From an uncultured Eubacteriales bacterium (GTDB taxonomy: Bacteria; Bacillota_I; Bacilli_A; RF39; UBA660), in NCBI GenBank assembly GCA_900321795.1, contig ONXO01000078.1, forward strand, positions 1 to 12,219: 12,219 bases of DNA. Direction: 5' to 3'. The position numbers and the translations under genes are program-made. The first letter of the stretch is position 1, and each line of letters starts with the position of its first letter. Below the pieces are notes generated by a model. That model was not told the origin of the DNA. It ran no database searches and saw nothing but the letters and a program-made list of their open reading frames with translations. Positions 1-7,134 of the stretch are shown here, one piece after another.

Positions 1-47
1 CAATAGGCCTAACTGTATTAAGAGTTCCAGGAATAAATACACTTTTA
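1..47. repeat. 47-bp exact direct copy of an internal psd segment
   Basis: Bases 1-47 are identical, in the same orientation, to bases 1080-1126 inside psd; identity stops at base 48 (a here, c at 1127). The copy reaches the left edge, so the repeat may be longer outside the window. It reads open in the glycosyltransferase frame but yields residues (IGLTVLRVPG...) that do not resemble the family, while recognisable GT2 sequence begins just after it. Confidence 0.95.
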
Positions 48-692
48 AATAAAAACAAATCAAAATACTCACTAAACTGCAATGCTTCAGGAACTGGTTT
101 TTACATAAGTGGTGACATAGTAAACAAATTAAAAACTTGGCCATTCACTTCTCTTTGTGAAGACTATGAACTATCACTTTATTGCACGGTAAATAACATA
201 ACTACATGTTACAACGACAAGGCTATTTACTACGATGAACAACCAACTACATACAAAGATTACTTTAACCAAAGAACTAGATGGGTAAAAGGATACTTTG
301 AAGCCAGAAAAAAATATATAAAAGATTTATATTCTAAATTAAGAATAACAAACAATAACTTTTCATCTGTTTATGAATCAGTTATAGGAATATATGATAT
401 ATTACTTATTTTAATAGGTATACTGCTAATTATAATAAACATTTTGCTTACAAACACCAGTTTATTCACAATTTTATTATATATATTATTTCTAATGTTA
501 ATAATATATATCTTATTAACACTCTTCACAATTTACTTACTAAAAATAGAAACTAAATTTAATGTAAGGAAAAAACTAAAAATAAAAACAATATTTATTC
601 ATCCATTAATGCTTTTTACATACTTACTTTGTCTAATAAAAGTTATTATAGTAAGAGACATTTCTTGGGATAAAATAAAACATGGCAAATAA
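3..692 (+). CDS. Membrane glycosyltransferase family 2, C-terminal part (5' end missing)
   Basis: The frame is open from the left edge and ends in TAA; 229 codons are visible and the start lies outside. It shows the second half of a processive GT-A glycosyltransferase: NASGTGF and SGD near bases 81-116, the acidic EDYELS motif at 159-176 (catalytic-base region) and QRTRW at 270-284, the Q-x-x-R-W signature of cellulose, chitin and hyaluronan synthase-like enzymes. After this come two or three hydrophobic segments (about 384-545 and 600-655), so the enzyme sits in the cytoplasmic membrane and probably polymerises or transfers a nucleotide-sugar-derived residue to an envelope polysaccharide or glycolipid. 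The sugar cannot be told. The first 15 codons come from the psd-derived repeat and are probably not native. The gene converges on psd and ends at a shared terminator. Confidence 0.85.
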   Translation: MGLTVLRVPGINTLLNKNKSKYSLNCNASGTGFYISGDIVNKLKTWPFTSLCEDYELSLYCTVNNITTCYNDKAIYYDEQPTTYKDYFNQRTRWVKGYFEARKKYIKDLYSKLRITNNNFSSVYESVIGIYDILLILIGILLIIINILLTNTSLFTILLYILFLMLIIYILLTLFTIYLLKIETKFNVRKKLKIKTIFIHPLMLFTYLLCLIKVIIVRDISWDKIKHGK

Positions 693-745
693 AAAGATTG
701 CCTTATTCCTATCAGCAAAAGAAAATAATTCAATCATAAATACAT

Positions 746-781
746 AAATGAAAATAGAAGAAAAACTATTTTCATTTTTTT
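746..781 (+). terminator. Intrinsic terminator of the glycosyltransferase
   Basis: A perfect 12-bp stem (ATGAAAATAG at 748-757 with CTATTTTCAT at 766-775, extended by flanking A-T pairs) around an 8-nt loop is followed by a run of T on the + strand. It overlaps the psd stop codon, so it may also slow the opposing transcript, though the U tract is poorer on that strand. Confidence 0.8.
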
Positions 782-1632
782 ATACCAATTTTAGTTCCAA
801 CTTTAACCAAAGTTTCAACGTCCTCGCTTGAGTTATTAACTATATCTTCGTCAAGTTCAATGATATCTTTCTTAAACATTAACACTATAGTAGAACCGCC
901 AAATTCAAAGTATCCTTTTTCTTCGCCTTTCTTAAAAGCGTATTCTCCATGATGAATATTAACAATCCTTCCAACCAAAATTGCTCCCACTTCGACCTGC
1001 ACTACATCATCAAAGTTATTAGTATGTAAAACAGTATACTCTCTAGCGTTTCTTTTAAAAACTTTAACTTTTCTTAAAGCAATAGGCCTAACTGTATTAA
1101 GAGTTCCAGGAATAAATACACTTTTACCTTGAACTCCATTATCAATATAATGATATCTATGATAATCATCTTTACAAAGCCTAAAGATCAGTAAATCTCC
1201 TCCAATAAAATTATTATAAATTGCATCTTCATCAAGTAAATCACTAATATTGTAATTAGCGCCTTTAATATTAAAAATACCATTTTCATCTATCTTTAAA
1301 ACCATTAATCTAGCATCAGAAGGAGAAACTAAAATATTCTTTTCATTCTTGATTTTTAAATCTTTTCTTTTTCTAGTAAAAAAATCATTAAAAGATTTAT
1401 ATTTCTTATCTTCAAACTCATTAACATCAATATCATTCTTTTTAACAAACTTCTTAATCATCACCCTAGAAGTTTTACCATCTAAAAACTTACCTGCAAC
1501 TTTAGAAAAAACAGGCATAGAGAAAACTTTAACAACACTTCTCCCTACAGGATTGCCATAAAAAGCATTAACTGCAAAGGATTCATGCTCGATATACTCG
1601 TTACCTTCTCTATCTCTAACTATATACTTCAT
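772..1632 (-). CDS. psd: Phosphatidylserine decarboxylase proenzyme
   Basis: Converts phosphatidylserine to phosphatidylethanolamine with release of CO2, at the inner face of the membrane. The 286-residue protein has the clostridial form of the family. FEFGGST at residues 242-248 is the self-cleavage site: cutting before Ser247 should give a long beta chain and a short alpha chain of about 40 residues carrying the pyruvoyl cofactor. The usual LGST is GGST here, a known variant. SPSDA (Asp106) and DYHRYH (His158, His161) supply the other residues of the self-processing site. It is the last gene of a three-gene operon, 4 bp after the lipid kinase, with a weak purine-rich ribosome site inside the end of that gene. 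It ends in TGA within a terminator hairpin. No phosphatidylserine synthase is in the window. Confidence 0.95.
   Translation of the reverse strand: MKYIVRDREGNEYIEHESFAVNAFYGNPVGRSVVKVFSMPVFSKVAGKFLDGKTSRVMIKKFVKKNDIDVNEFEDKKYKSFNDFFTRKRKDLKIKNEKNILVSPSDARLMVLKIDENGIFNIKGANYNISDLLDEDAIYNNFIGGDLLIFRLCKDDYHRYHYIDNGVQGKSVFIPGTLNTVRPIALRKVKVFKRNAREYTVLHTNNFDDVVQVEVGAILVGRIVNIHHGEYAFKKGEEKGYFEFGGSTIVLMFKKDIIELDEDIVNNSSEDVETLVKVGTKIGIKK
1080..1126. repeat. Second copy of the 47-bp repeat, inside psd
   Basis: This is probably the source copy: on the minus strand it encodes psd residues of about 169-185 (IPGTLNTVRP), a region expected in the family, and the psd frame runs through it undisturbed. Confidence 0.95.
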
Positions 1633-1636
1633 AAAA

Positions 1637-2590
1637 TCACTCTTCTTTATCTAAACTCTCTAAATTAATAAATAATTTAACTATATTCTTAGTAGGTACT
1701 AACATATACATTTCCTTATTTATTGTAAAATTAAACTCTTTTGCATTATGCATATATTCTTCCCCATCAATAACCCAGCTAGGCGGAACTTCATCAAAAA
1801 TAACCTTAAAATCATTTGTTTTATAATATTCAACACCAGGCATATTCTTTATTTCACTTATTAAAACTTTACTTCCTATTTTAATTAAATCAGTTTTATT
1901 CTTAGCACTACATAGCACTACTTCAAACATATTATCATCTAATTTAACATCACTATATAAATTATTAAATCCACCCATTCTAGAAGTATTAGTTATAAAT
2001 ATAAATGAATAAGTACCACTTTTTCTAATTCCATTAACTTCATATGTTAAATTAAACTGTTTAACACTTTCGTTAGTAAACTCATGAAGAGCATTAAATA
2101 AATATCCAACTCTTCCATATTTCTTTTTTAAATCTCTAGGTGTATTATAAGAGACATCCACATAACTTCCTATACAAGCTACATAAACAAATGGTGTATC
2201 ATTAATTAAACATACATCTACATTCTTTTTCCTTCCACTTACAAGCATCTGAGCATTAACATTCATATTTTTAGTATAACCATACATTGACCCAACATCA
2301 TTAACAGTACCAACAGGTATCTGTGCAATTACTAATTTCTTCTTTCTTTGAAGATTTCCAGTTATCCCTTCATTAAGAGTTCCGTCTCCCCCAGCACATA
2401 TAACTAAATCAGTACTATCAGGTAGTTCTCTAACAATTCTAATCGCATCTTTCGCACATTTTGTCGGGCACAATTCACATTGATAGCCGTTTTTACCTAA
2501 TATAACCGGAAGCTCATTAATCCCTTTTTTATCAGAATCTCTTCCACTTTCAGGATTATAAACAATTGCACATTTTTTCAAATTAATCAC
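1637..2590 (-). CDS. Diacylglycerol/lipid kinase family protein (DgkB/YegS type)
   Basis: A soluble ATP-dependent lipid kinase of the DAGK catalytic family, most likely phosphorylating diacylglycerol to phosphatidate and so returning it to phospholipid synthesis. At 317 residues it has normal length. NPESG at residues 12-16 and GGDGTLNE at 67-74 form the nucleotide-binding signature; PVGTVNDVG at 92-100 matches the P-x-GT-x-ND motif. The second domain, from about residue 125, is the beta-rich C-terminal half of the fold. The start overlaps the end of the upstream peptidase by 8 bp and the stop is 4 bp before psd, so the three are almost surely co-transcribed. Pairing with psd supports a lipid substrate. 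Sphingosine-like or other lipid alcohols cannot be excluded from sequence alone. Confidence 0.88.
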   Translation of the reverse strand: MINLKKCAIVYNPESGRDSDKKGINELPVILGKNGYQCELCPTKCAKDAIRIVRELPDSTDLVICAGGDGTLNEGITGNLQRKKKLVIAQIPVGTVNDVGSMYGYTKNMNVNAQMLVSGRKKNVDVCLINDTPFVYVACIGSYVDVSYNTPRDLKKKYGRVGYLFNALHEFTNESVKQFNLTYEVNGIRKSGTYSFIFITNTSRMGGFNNLYSDVKLDDNMFEVVLCSAKNKTDLIKIGSKVLISEIKNMPGVEYYKTNDFKVIFDEVPPSWVIDGEEYMHNAKEFNFTINKEMYMLVPTKNIVKLFINLESLDKEE

Positions 2591-3344
2591 CTTCTTTAAT
2601 TATATAAAAGTTTTGCGGATTAGCACTTTTACTCATTAAATACTCATAGCTATAAGGTTTAGTATTTTCTCTGCTGTTTGGATCAGCTACAACTACATTA
2701 TTTTCATTAAGTCCTGCTAATAACATATAATGGCCACCCTTATAAAAGTCCCCATAACCAACAGACATTATTACCAAAGCTTCTCCTTTGCTTAAAACTT
2801 CATAAACCATATCTCTATTTTCTTCCTTACTACTATCAAAAGGTCCTTCAGCTTTAAGATTATATATATTAGCCATAGCAAAGAAAAACTTATTGTTAGT
2901 CCCTTCTTCACTACAGTAATTATGAGAGCAAGCCCAGGAAGTTGTCTCAACAGGAGTAATTTTTTCATTCAAAAAACTAGAAAGTACCATTGCCATAACC
3001 GTAGGTCCACATCCATAACCTTTTATAGTCCCATAAGTTCCATATCTCTCTTTTGCATAATCTTGTTGATTAAAATAGTATATCTTATTCTTAAAATTAG
3101 TAAATATATACTCTCCTTCATCTTTTAATGAATCAGAATCGATTTGAGGAACAAGTTCTCCTGTAGAAGAATCCTCTTCTTCATATTCTTCATTAATCGG
3201 ATTATCATTAGTAACATTATTATTTGTGATAGGATTAAAAGCATCCTTTTCATTATAATATTTGGCAAGAACGCCAACTAAACTCAAAACTAAAAGCAGA
3301 GCAATCAAACATATCAAAAAAACTTTAATATTAAACTTTGACAT
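2583..3344 (-). CDS. Membrane-anchored C39-like cysteine peptidase
   Basis: A 253-residue protein with one N-terminal membrane span (about residues 7-27), an acidic Asn/Glu-rich linker to about residue 75, and a C39-like papain-fold domain facing outside. Seen motifs: YFNQQDYA at 90-97, YGCGPT with probable catalytic Cys112, GGHYMLL with His205, and VADPNS with Asp221. Related domains cut peptides or act on peptidoglycan stem peptides; the substrate here is unknown. A second Cys pair (near 139 and 144) could form a disulfide. I take the start at the second in-frame ATG (3344), because AGGTGG stands 5 bases before it; an ATG 18 bases further up has no such site and would lie next to the -10 element. 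First gene of the operon with the lipid kinase and psd. Confidence 0.82.
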   Translation of the reverse strand: MSKFNIKVFLICLIALLLVLSLVGVLAKYYNEKDAFNPITNNNVTNDNPINEEYEEEDSSTGELVPQIDSDSLKDEGEYIFTNFKNKIYYFNQQDYAKERYGTYGTIKGYGCGPTVMAMVLSSFLNEKITPVETTSWACSHNYCSEEGTNNKFFFAMANIYNLKAEGPFDSSKEENRDMVYEVLSKGEALVIMSVGYGDFYKGGHYMLLAGLNENNVVVADPNSRENTKPYSYEYLMSKSANPQNFYIIKEGD

Positions 3345-3369
3345 ATTATCCACCTGCCTCATAGTTATT

Positions 3370-3375
3370 ATTATA
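3370..3375 (-). promoter_or_regulatory. Candidate -10 box of the peptidase-kinase-psd operon
   Basis: A perfect TATAAT on the minus strand, 25 bases before the chosen ATG of the peptidase, in the 121-bp region shared with the divergent hydrolase gene. I see no good -35 box at the normal spacing, so this is a moderate call. Confidence 0.5.
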
Positions 3376-3413
3376 ACACAAATATTTAAAAATGATATAA
3401 AGCCTAATATTTA

Positions 3414-3442
3414 TTTACAAAAGTATTCATATTTGATAAAAT
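3414..3442 (+). promoter_or_regulatory. Sigma-A type promoter of the NlpC/P60 gene
   Basis: TTTACA (3414-3419) and TAAAAT (3437-3442) are separated by exactly 17 bases, and TG one base before the -10 makes it an extended -10. AAGGAT at 3452-3457 is the ribosome site, 8 bases before the ATG. Confidence 0.75.
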
Positions 3443-3465
3443 TTATTTTGTAAGGATAGATATTT

Positions 3466-4893
3466 ATGAGCAGGAATAAAAAGAAGAAGATAAAGAAGAA
3501 AAATATTAAAAAACAGAACACATATTCAAAAAGTTATAAAAACAAAAGTAAAACATATACTCCAATAGTTATGACTAAACCTGTAAAAAAGAAGCACTTC
3601 TCTTTAAAAACTCTTACTATTTTTCTTACAGTCTTATGTATGTCACTATTGTTAATGTATGTATTCTTGTTTAAAAGTGAAGAAACACAGGCGGAAATAA
3701 TAGATGTATATTTAGATAGTGACAATATATTAATAGAATTAAATAAAGCCGCTCAATGTTCTTTAGACAATGAAAATTGGATAGATAGTAAATATGAAAT
3801 ATGCACATTTGACTTCACACCAAAAATCGAAAAAATTTATATTAAATATAAAAATAAAATAGAAGAACATCATATAGCAAAAGACTTTTCAATTGTTCGT
3901 GAAATATTAATTGAAAATAATAAATTTTACTTAGCTATTAATGGGAAAGAAAAAATAGAATATTCACTTGTAGCTAAAGGAACAATAGATGAAAAACCTG
4001 TGTTTACTTCAAAAGATGAAAATATAGCTACAGTAAATGAAGATGGAGTGGTAACAGGAATAGCTAAAGGAGAAACTACTATTAAGATTTCACTTAGAAA
4101 TAAAGAAGCTACTGTTTCAGTACTAGTAACAGATTTAATTGTAAAAAGACCAGAAGAATTTAATTATAATAAGAGTTACTTAACTTGTAATAGATATACT
4201 AAAGAAGAAAATGATTTATTTGACGAAATACTAAAAGCAAGAATAGATGCTGTAGGAAGAAGCTCACGTGCAGCAGTAGCAGAAGTTGCAAGGTTTATTG
4301 GACTTGAATTTCCATATAGATTAAGCTATTTTTCAGAAAATGGAAGACTTAATTCTAATAAAAAAGGAATAGATGGAGAAGGAAGATATTATCACGAAGG
4401 ATTGTACCTTCACTCATCCAGATTTACAAATTTATCTTCTTCACTCTATGGGCCAGGGACATGGGGATGTAGATTCTACTCAATCCCACCTGCACTGATT
4501 CAGACAAATGGATTAGATTGTTCAGGATTTGTAAGCTGGGTAATGTTGAATGCAGGATTTGATGTTGGAGATTTAGGCGCAGGGATATCGGCAGGAAAAG
4601 ACTTAACAGATTTAGGAACAAGAGTGCGAATGACAACAGCATTAGAAGAAGGAAAAGTAAGAGTTGGCGATTTATTATCCCAAGAAGCAGGTGGAGAGCA
4701 CATAGCAATAGTTGCAGGACTTAAAGATGGTTACTACTTTGTAGCAGAAAGCTTATGGTATGGAACTGGATACTTAGGAATGGTAATAAGAAAATATGAT
4801 AAAGCAGAATTTATAAAAAACTTTTACTGGCTTGTTGACATGTCAACGTTCTATGAAAGTGATGGAAAATTAACAAATTACTGGGAATATTAA
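3466..4893 (+). CDS. Membrane-anchored NlpC/P60 peptidoglycan hydrolase with Ig-like domain
   Basis: A 475-residue envelope protein. It has a very basic cytoplasmic head (residues 1-45, mostly Lys and Asn), a membrane span at about 46-69, a region of unknown fold, a bacterial Ig-like (BIG2) domain at roughly 150-223 with the typical SKDENIATVNEDGVVTG pattern, and a C-terminal NlpC/P60 domain from about 255. The probable catalytic pair is Cys352 in LDCSGF and His412 in EHIAIV. Enzymes of this family cut peptide bonds in peptidoglycan stem peptides, usually gamma-D-Glu to diamino acid. The Ig-like domain may hold the enzyme at the wall. Transcribed away from the C39 peptidase operon with its own strong promoter; monocistronic, closed by a terminator. 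The exact bond cut is not known. Confidence 0.88.
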   Translation: MSRNKKKKIKKKNIKKQNTYSKSYKNKSKTYTPIVMTKPVKKKHFSLKTLTIFLTVLCMSLLLMYVFLFKSEETQAEIIDVYLDSDNILIELNKAAQCSLDNENWIDSKYEICTFDFTPKIEKIYIKYKNKIEEHHIAKDFSIVREILIENNKFYLAINGKEKIEYSLVAKGTIDEKPVFTSKDENIATVNEDGVVTGIAKGETTIKISLRNKEATVSVLVTDLIVKRPEEFNYNKSYLTCNRYTKEENDLFDEILKARIDAVGRSSRAAVAEVARFIGLEFPYRLSYFSENGRLNSNKKGIDGEGRYYHEGLYLHSSRFTNLSSSLYGPGTWGCRFYSIPPALIQTNGLDCSGFVSWVMLNAGFDVGDLGAGISAGKDLTDLGTRVRMTTALEEGKVRVGDLLSQEAGGEHIAIVAGLKDGYYFVAESLWYGTGYLGMVIRKYDKAEFIKNFYWLVDMSTFYESDGKLTNYWEY

Positions 4894-4923
4894 AACATAT
4901 GAATAATACTCATATGTTTTTTT
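4892..4923 (+). terminator. Terminator of the NlpC/P60 gene
   Basis: AAACATATGA (4893-4902) pairs perfectly with TCATATGTTT (4910-4919) around a 7-nt loop, followed by more T. The 5' arm begins in the stop codon. Confidence 0.85.
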
Positions 4924-4926
4924 ACT

Positions 4927-4952
4927 TAAAAAGGAAGCTTTAATTGCTTCCT
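4927..4952 (-). terminator. Terminator of the htrA-like gene
   Basis: AGGAAGC (4932-4938) and GCTTCCT (4946-4952) pair around a 7-nt loop; on the minus strand a T tract follows. The hairpin contains the stop codon of the protease gene. It stands next to the opposing terminator, a compact divider between convergent genes. Confidence 0.85.
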
Positions 4953-6016
4953 AGTGTTATTGACAACTCTTTTTCTTTACCATCACGAATAACTGTTAAC
5001 TTAATTGTTTCATTTACTTCATGACTATATAATCTATATCTAAATTCAGCTATATCCGAAACATTGTCATTCTCTACTTTAATTATAACGTCGCCCTTTA
5101 CGAGTCCAGCTTTATCAGCACTGCTACCCTTTTCAACGGCCATAATTACTACGCCTCTAGTAATATCTTCATCAAGTCTAACACCACTATATACAAGTTG
5201 ATATTTACTTGAAGCATTTAACATACTTATACCTATGTATGGTCTAGAAATAGAGCCGTTTTTAATTAAATCATCAGCATATTTAAGTGCATCTTCAATT
5301 GGAATAGCAAATCCAATACCTTCAATCGTACTTTCAACAATTTTCATAGAGTTTATACCAATAACTTCTCCATTAACATTACATAAAGGTCCACCACTAT
5401 TACCTGGATTTATCGCTGCATCAGTCTGCATAACATTCATTATCCAGTCATAAGTATTACCACTTATGCTAACACTTACTAATCTATCTTTACCACTTAA
5501 TATTCCTTTAGTAACAGTTCCTCGATAGTCAATGCCCATCGGAGAACCTATAGTAAATACAGTGTCTCCCTTTCTAGCATTAACACTACTTCCTAAAGTA
5601 GCGACACCCTTAATTTTATCAGCATCAACTTTCAAAACAGCAATATCAGCATACTCGTCACTTCCAACTAATGTAGCAGTAGTTTCACTATCATCAGCAA
5701 AAGTAATTTTAATATCCTTAGCATTTTCAATAACATGATGATTAGTCATAATATAAGCTGTTTTACCTTCAACTTTATATACAAAACCAGTACCAGTACC
5801 TGCAAGTGTATTCCTTTGATAATTTTGCACAACCACTACAGCAGACTCAATTTTTTCTACTGCATCTGCTATTCCAGTATCAGTAACAGTAACATTCTTT
5901 TCAGTAACAGTTTTAACTACCTCATTAGGATACTTATAAACAATATAAGCAGCTCCTCCTACACCAAGTATAAAACATAACAAACATAGCACAAATACTA
6001 ATCTTTTTCTTCTCAT
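4940..6016 (-). CDS. htrA: HtrA/DegP-like membrane-anchored serine protease
   Basis: A 358-residue S1C protease: N-terminal membrane span (about 5-27), trypsin-like domain (about 50-245) and one C-terminal PDZ domain (about 255-355). The catalytic triad is His94 in TNHHVI, Asp124 in YADIAVL and Ser207 in GNSGGP. Such proteins degrade or refold damaged proteins outside the membrane and help process surface proteins; the PDZ domain binds exposed C-termini. One PDZ and one anchor is the usual Gram-positive layout. The start is 11 bp after the stop of the Abi gene and the AAGGAG ribosome site overlaps that stop codon, so translation of the two is probably coupled. There is no room for a separate promoter between them other than inside the Abi gene. 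Confidence 0.93.
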   Translation of the reverse strand: MRRKRLVFVLCLLCFILGVGGAAYIVYKYPNEVVKTVTEKNVTVTDTGIADAVEKIESAVVVVQNYQRNTLAGTGTGFVYKVEGKTAYIMTNHHVIENAKDIKITFADDSETTATLVGSDEYADIAVLKVDADKIKGVATLGSSVNARKGDTVFTIGSPMGIDYRGTVTKGILSGKDRLVSVSISGNTYDWIMNVMQTDAAINPGNSGGPLCNVNGEVIGINSMKIVESTIEGIGFAIPIEDALKYADDLIKNGSISRPYIGISMLNASSKYQLVYSGVRLDEDITRGVVIMAVEKGSSADKAGLVKGDVIIKVENDNVSDIAEFRYRLYSHEVNETIKLTVIRDGKEKELSITLGSN

Positions 6017-6027
6017 AACCTCACTCC

Positions 6028-6960
6028 TTACATATACATAATGTCTTTATAATTAGGTGGAAATCCCATCTTTTCTAAAACATCATCAACGCTTATAGTA
6101 TTAAGCTGTCCATGTAACTTATCAAGTTCATAATTAACTTCGTTCATCATCATTTTAAAATCAACATCAGTTAAAAGCCTTTTAAGAATTATTATCAAAG
6201 CAAATATGTCATTTTTACCATAAACATACTCCCCATTAGTTTTATCTATATCAAGCATTTTATGATATTTATTATCAGGAACTATTCTTTGAGTAAAATG
6301 ATCAAACAATACATCTTCATGAGCACATAAATTTCTATAATTAGCAAGAATTGGCAAATAAACTTCCATCTCATCAGGCTCGATCTTATATACATCAGCT
6401 ATATTCTTTTTATCAACAGGCTTCAGTACAGAAAACATCTCACTTATAAGACCAAAACTTATAACTTTAATACCTATCCATAAAGGTATATATCCATAGT
6501 TTTCTATATAGTGACTAGTAGCCCCATGTTGTCCACCATTAACTCTATATTGTCTTTTAACCTTTCTAATTAAATCATTAATTTGCCTTATTCTTGACTT
6601 ATCATTATCAAAATTCTTAACATCTAAATACTCTTTTTCTTTATATCCATATTTCTTACTAAGCGTGTAACTAAAGATTGACTTATAGTTATTTTCAACA
6701 ATCAAAAGATTCTTAAATATAATGTTTCTAAACATTCTATCAAACACAAATAAACTATAAAGCTCATCAAAAGTAGTACCAACTTTAAAAGTCCTACTTG
6801 AATCATGCTTCAAAAACAAGTGTCTATATCCCATTAAAAAGAAATAGTTCTCTCTAAGAAGCACTTCTTTAGCCCCTTCTATATCATTAATAATAAGGTT
6901 CTTATTTTTTAATATCTCTATTTGTTCATCTAATGTTTTAAAAACTTTTTGATTAGCCAT
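6028..6960 (-). CDS. Abi family (AbiD/AbiF-like) HEPN-domain protein
   Basis: A 310-residue protein of the Abi_2 family, known from lactococcal abortive-infection systems and thought to act as a HEPN ribonuclease. Conserved blocks: ENYFFLMGYRHLF near residues 37-49, LFVFDRMFRN near 70-79, VENNYKS near 88-94, IPLWIGIKVISFGLIS near 158-173, and ANYRNLCAH, in which Arg209 and His214 form the R-x4-H motif of HEPN RNases. The expected active residues are intact. I take ATG at 6960 as start, not the in-frame GTG at 6993: the GTG has no ribosome site and lies inside an extended -10 box, whereas AGGAG and AAGG precede the ATG. It is coupled to the downstream htrA gene. Phage defence is the family's known role; for this chromosomal copy it is inference. 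Confidence 0.88.
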   Translation of the reverse strand: MANQKVFKTLDEQIEILKNKNLIINDIEGAKEVLLRENYFFLMGYRHLFLKHDSSRTFKVGTTFDELYSLFVFDRMFRNIIFKNLLIVENNYKSIFSYTLSKKYGYKEKEYLDVKNFDNDKSRIRQINDLIRKVKRQYRVNGGQHGATSHYIENYGYIPLWIGIKVISFGLISEMFSVLKPVDKKNIADVYKIEPDEMEVYLPILANYRNLCAHEDVLFDHFTQRIVPDNKYHKMLDIDKTNGEYVYGKNDIFALIIILKRLLTDVDFKMMMNEVNYELDKLHGQLNTISVDDVLEKMGFPPNYKDIMYM

Positions 6961-6977
6961 TTTCCTTTTCACTCCTA

Positions 6978-6992
6978 TGATACATTTTATCA
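6978..6992 (-). promoter_or_regulatory. Extended -10 promoter with overlapping inverted repeat, Abi-htrA operon
   Basis: On the minus strand TG-A-TAAAAT (6992-6984) gives an extended -10; no clear -35 is visible. The same bases form TGATA-5-TATCA (6978-6992), an inverted repeat with 5-bp arms that covers the -10 and could be an operator. Transcription would begin near 6977, giving a leader of only about 17 nt. Confidence 0.5.
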
Positions 6993-7099
6993 CAAAACAA
7001 CTAAATTAACTACTCTTTTCACATATTTTTCATAAAAGAAACATGTCATTATAAAGTTCAAATCTTTCCAGCAAATATTTATATTTATTACAATATCTA

Positions 7100-7129
7100 A
7101 AAAATCCAGATTAAATTAATCCAGATTTT
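7100..7129 (-). terminator. Terminator of the XRE regulator gene (G-U containing stem)
   Basis: The DNA looks like a direct repeat, AATCCAGATT at 7103-7112 and 7118-7127. As RNA from the minus strand the two copies can pair with each other through 8 Watson-Crick and 2 G-U pairs around a 5-nt loop, then a run of U. It lies just past the stop at 7135 and separates this gene from the Abi-htrA unit. Confidence 0.65.
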
Positions 7130-7134
7130 AACAA

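Noticed and set aside
772..774. TGA as tryptophan (mycoplasma code)
   Set aside because: psd ends at TGA exactly within a terminator hairpin, and the Trp codons I read in the recognised genes are TGG.
3345..3362. ATG at 3362 as start of the C39-like peptidase
   Set aside because: It has no good ribosome site and lies only 7 bases from the -10 box; AGGTGG before the ATG at 3344 decides for the shorter form.
4424..4708. Long open frames on the strand opposite the NlpC/P60, htrA and psd genes
   Set aside because: They overlap strongly supported genes, have no ribosome sites and show low-complexity residue content.
6961..6993. GTG start at 6993 for the Abi protein, 11 residues longer
   Set aside because: No ribosome site precedes it, it lies inside the probable -10 box, and the ATG at 6960 has AGGAG and AAGG upstream.
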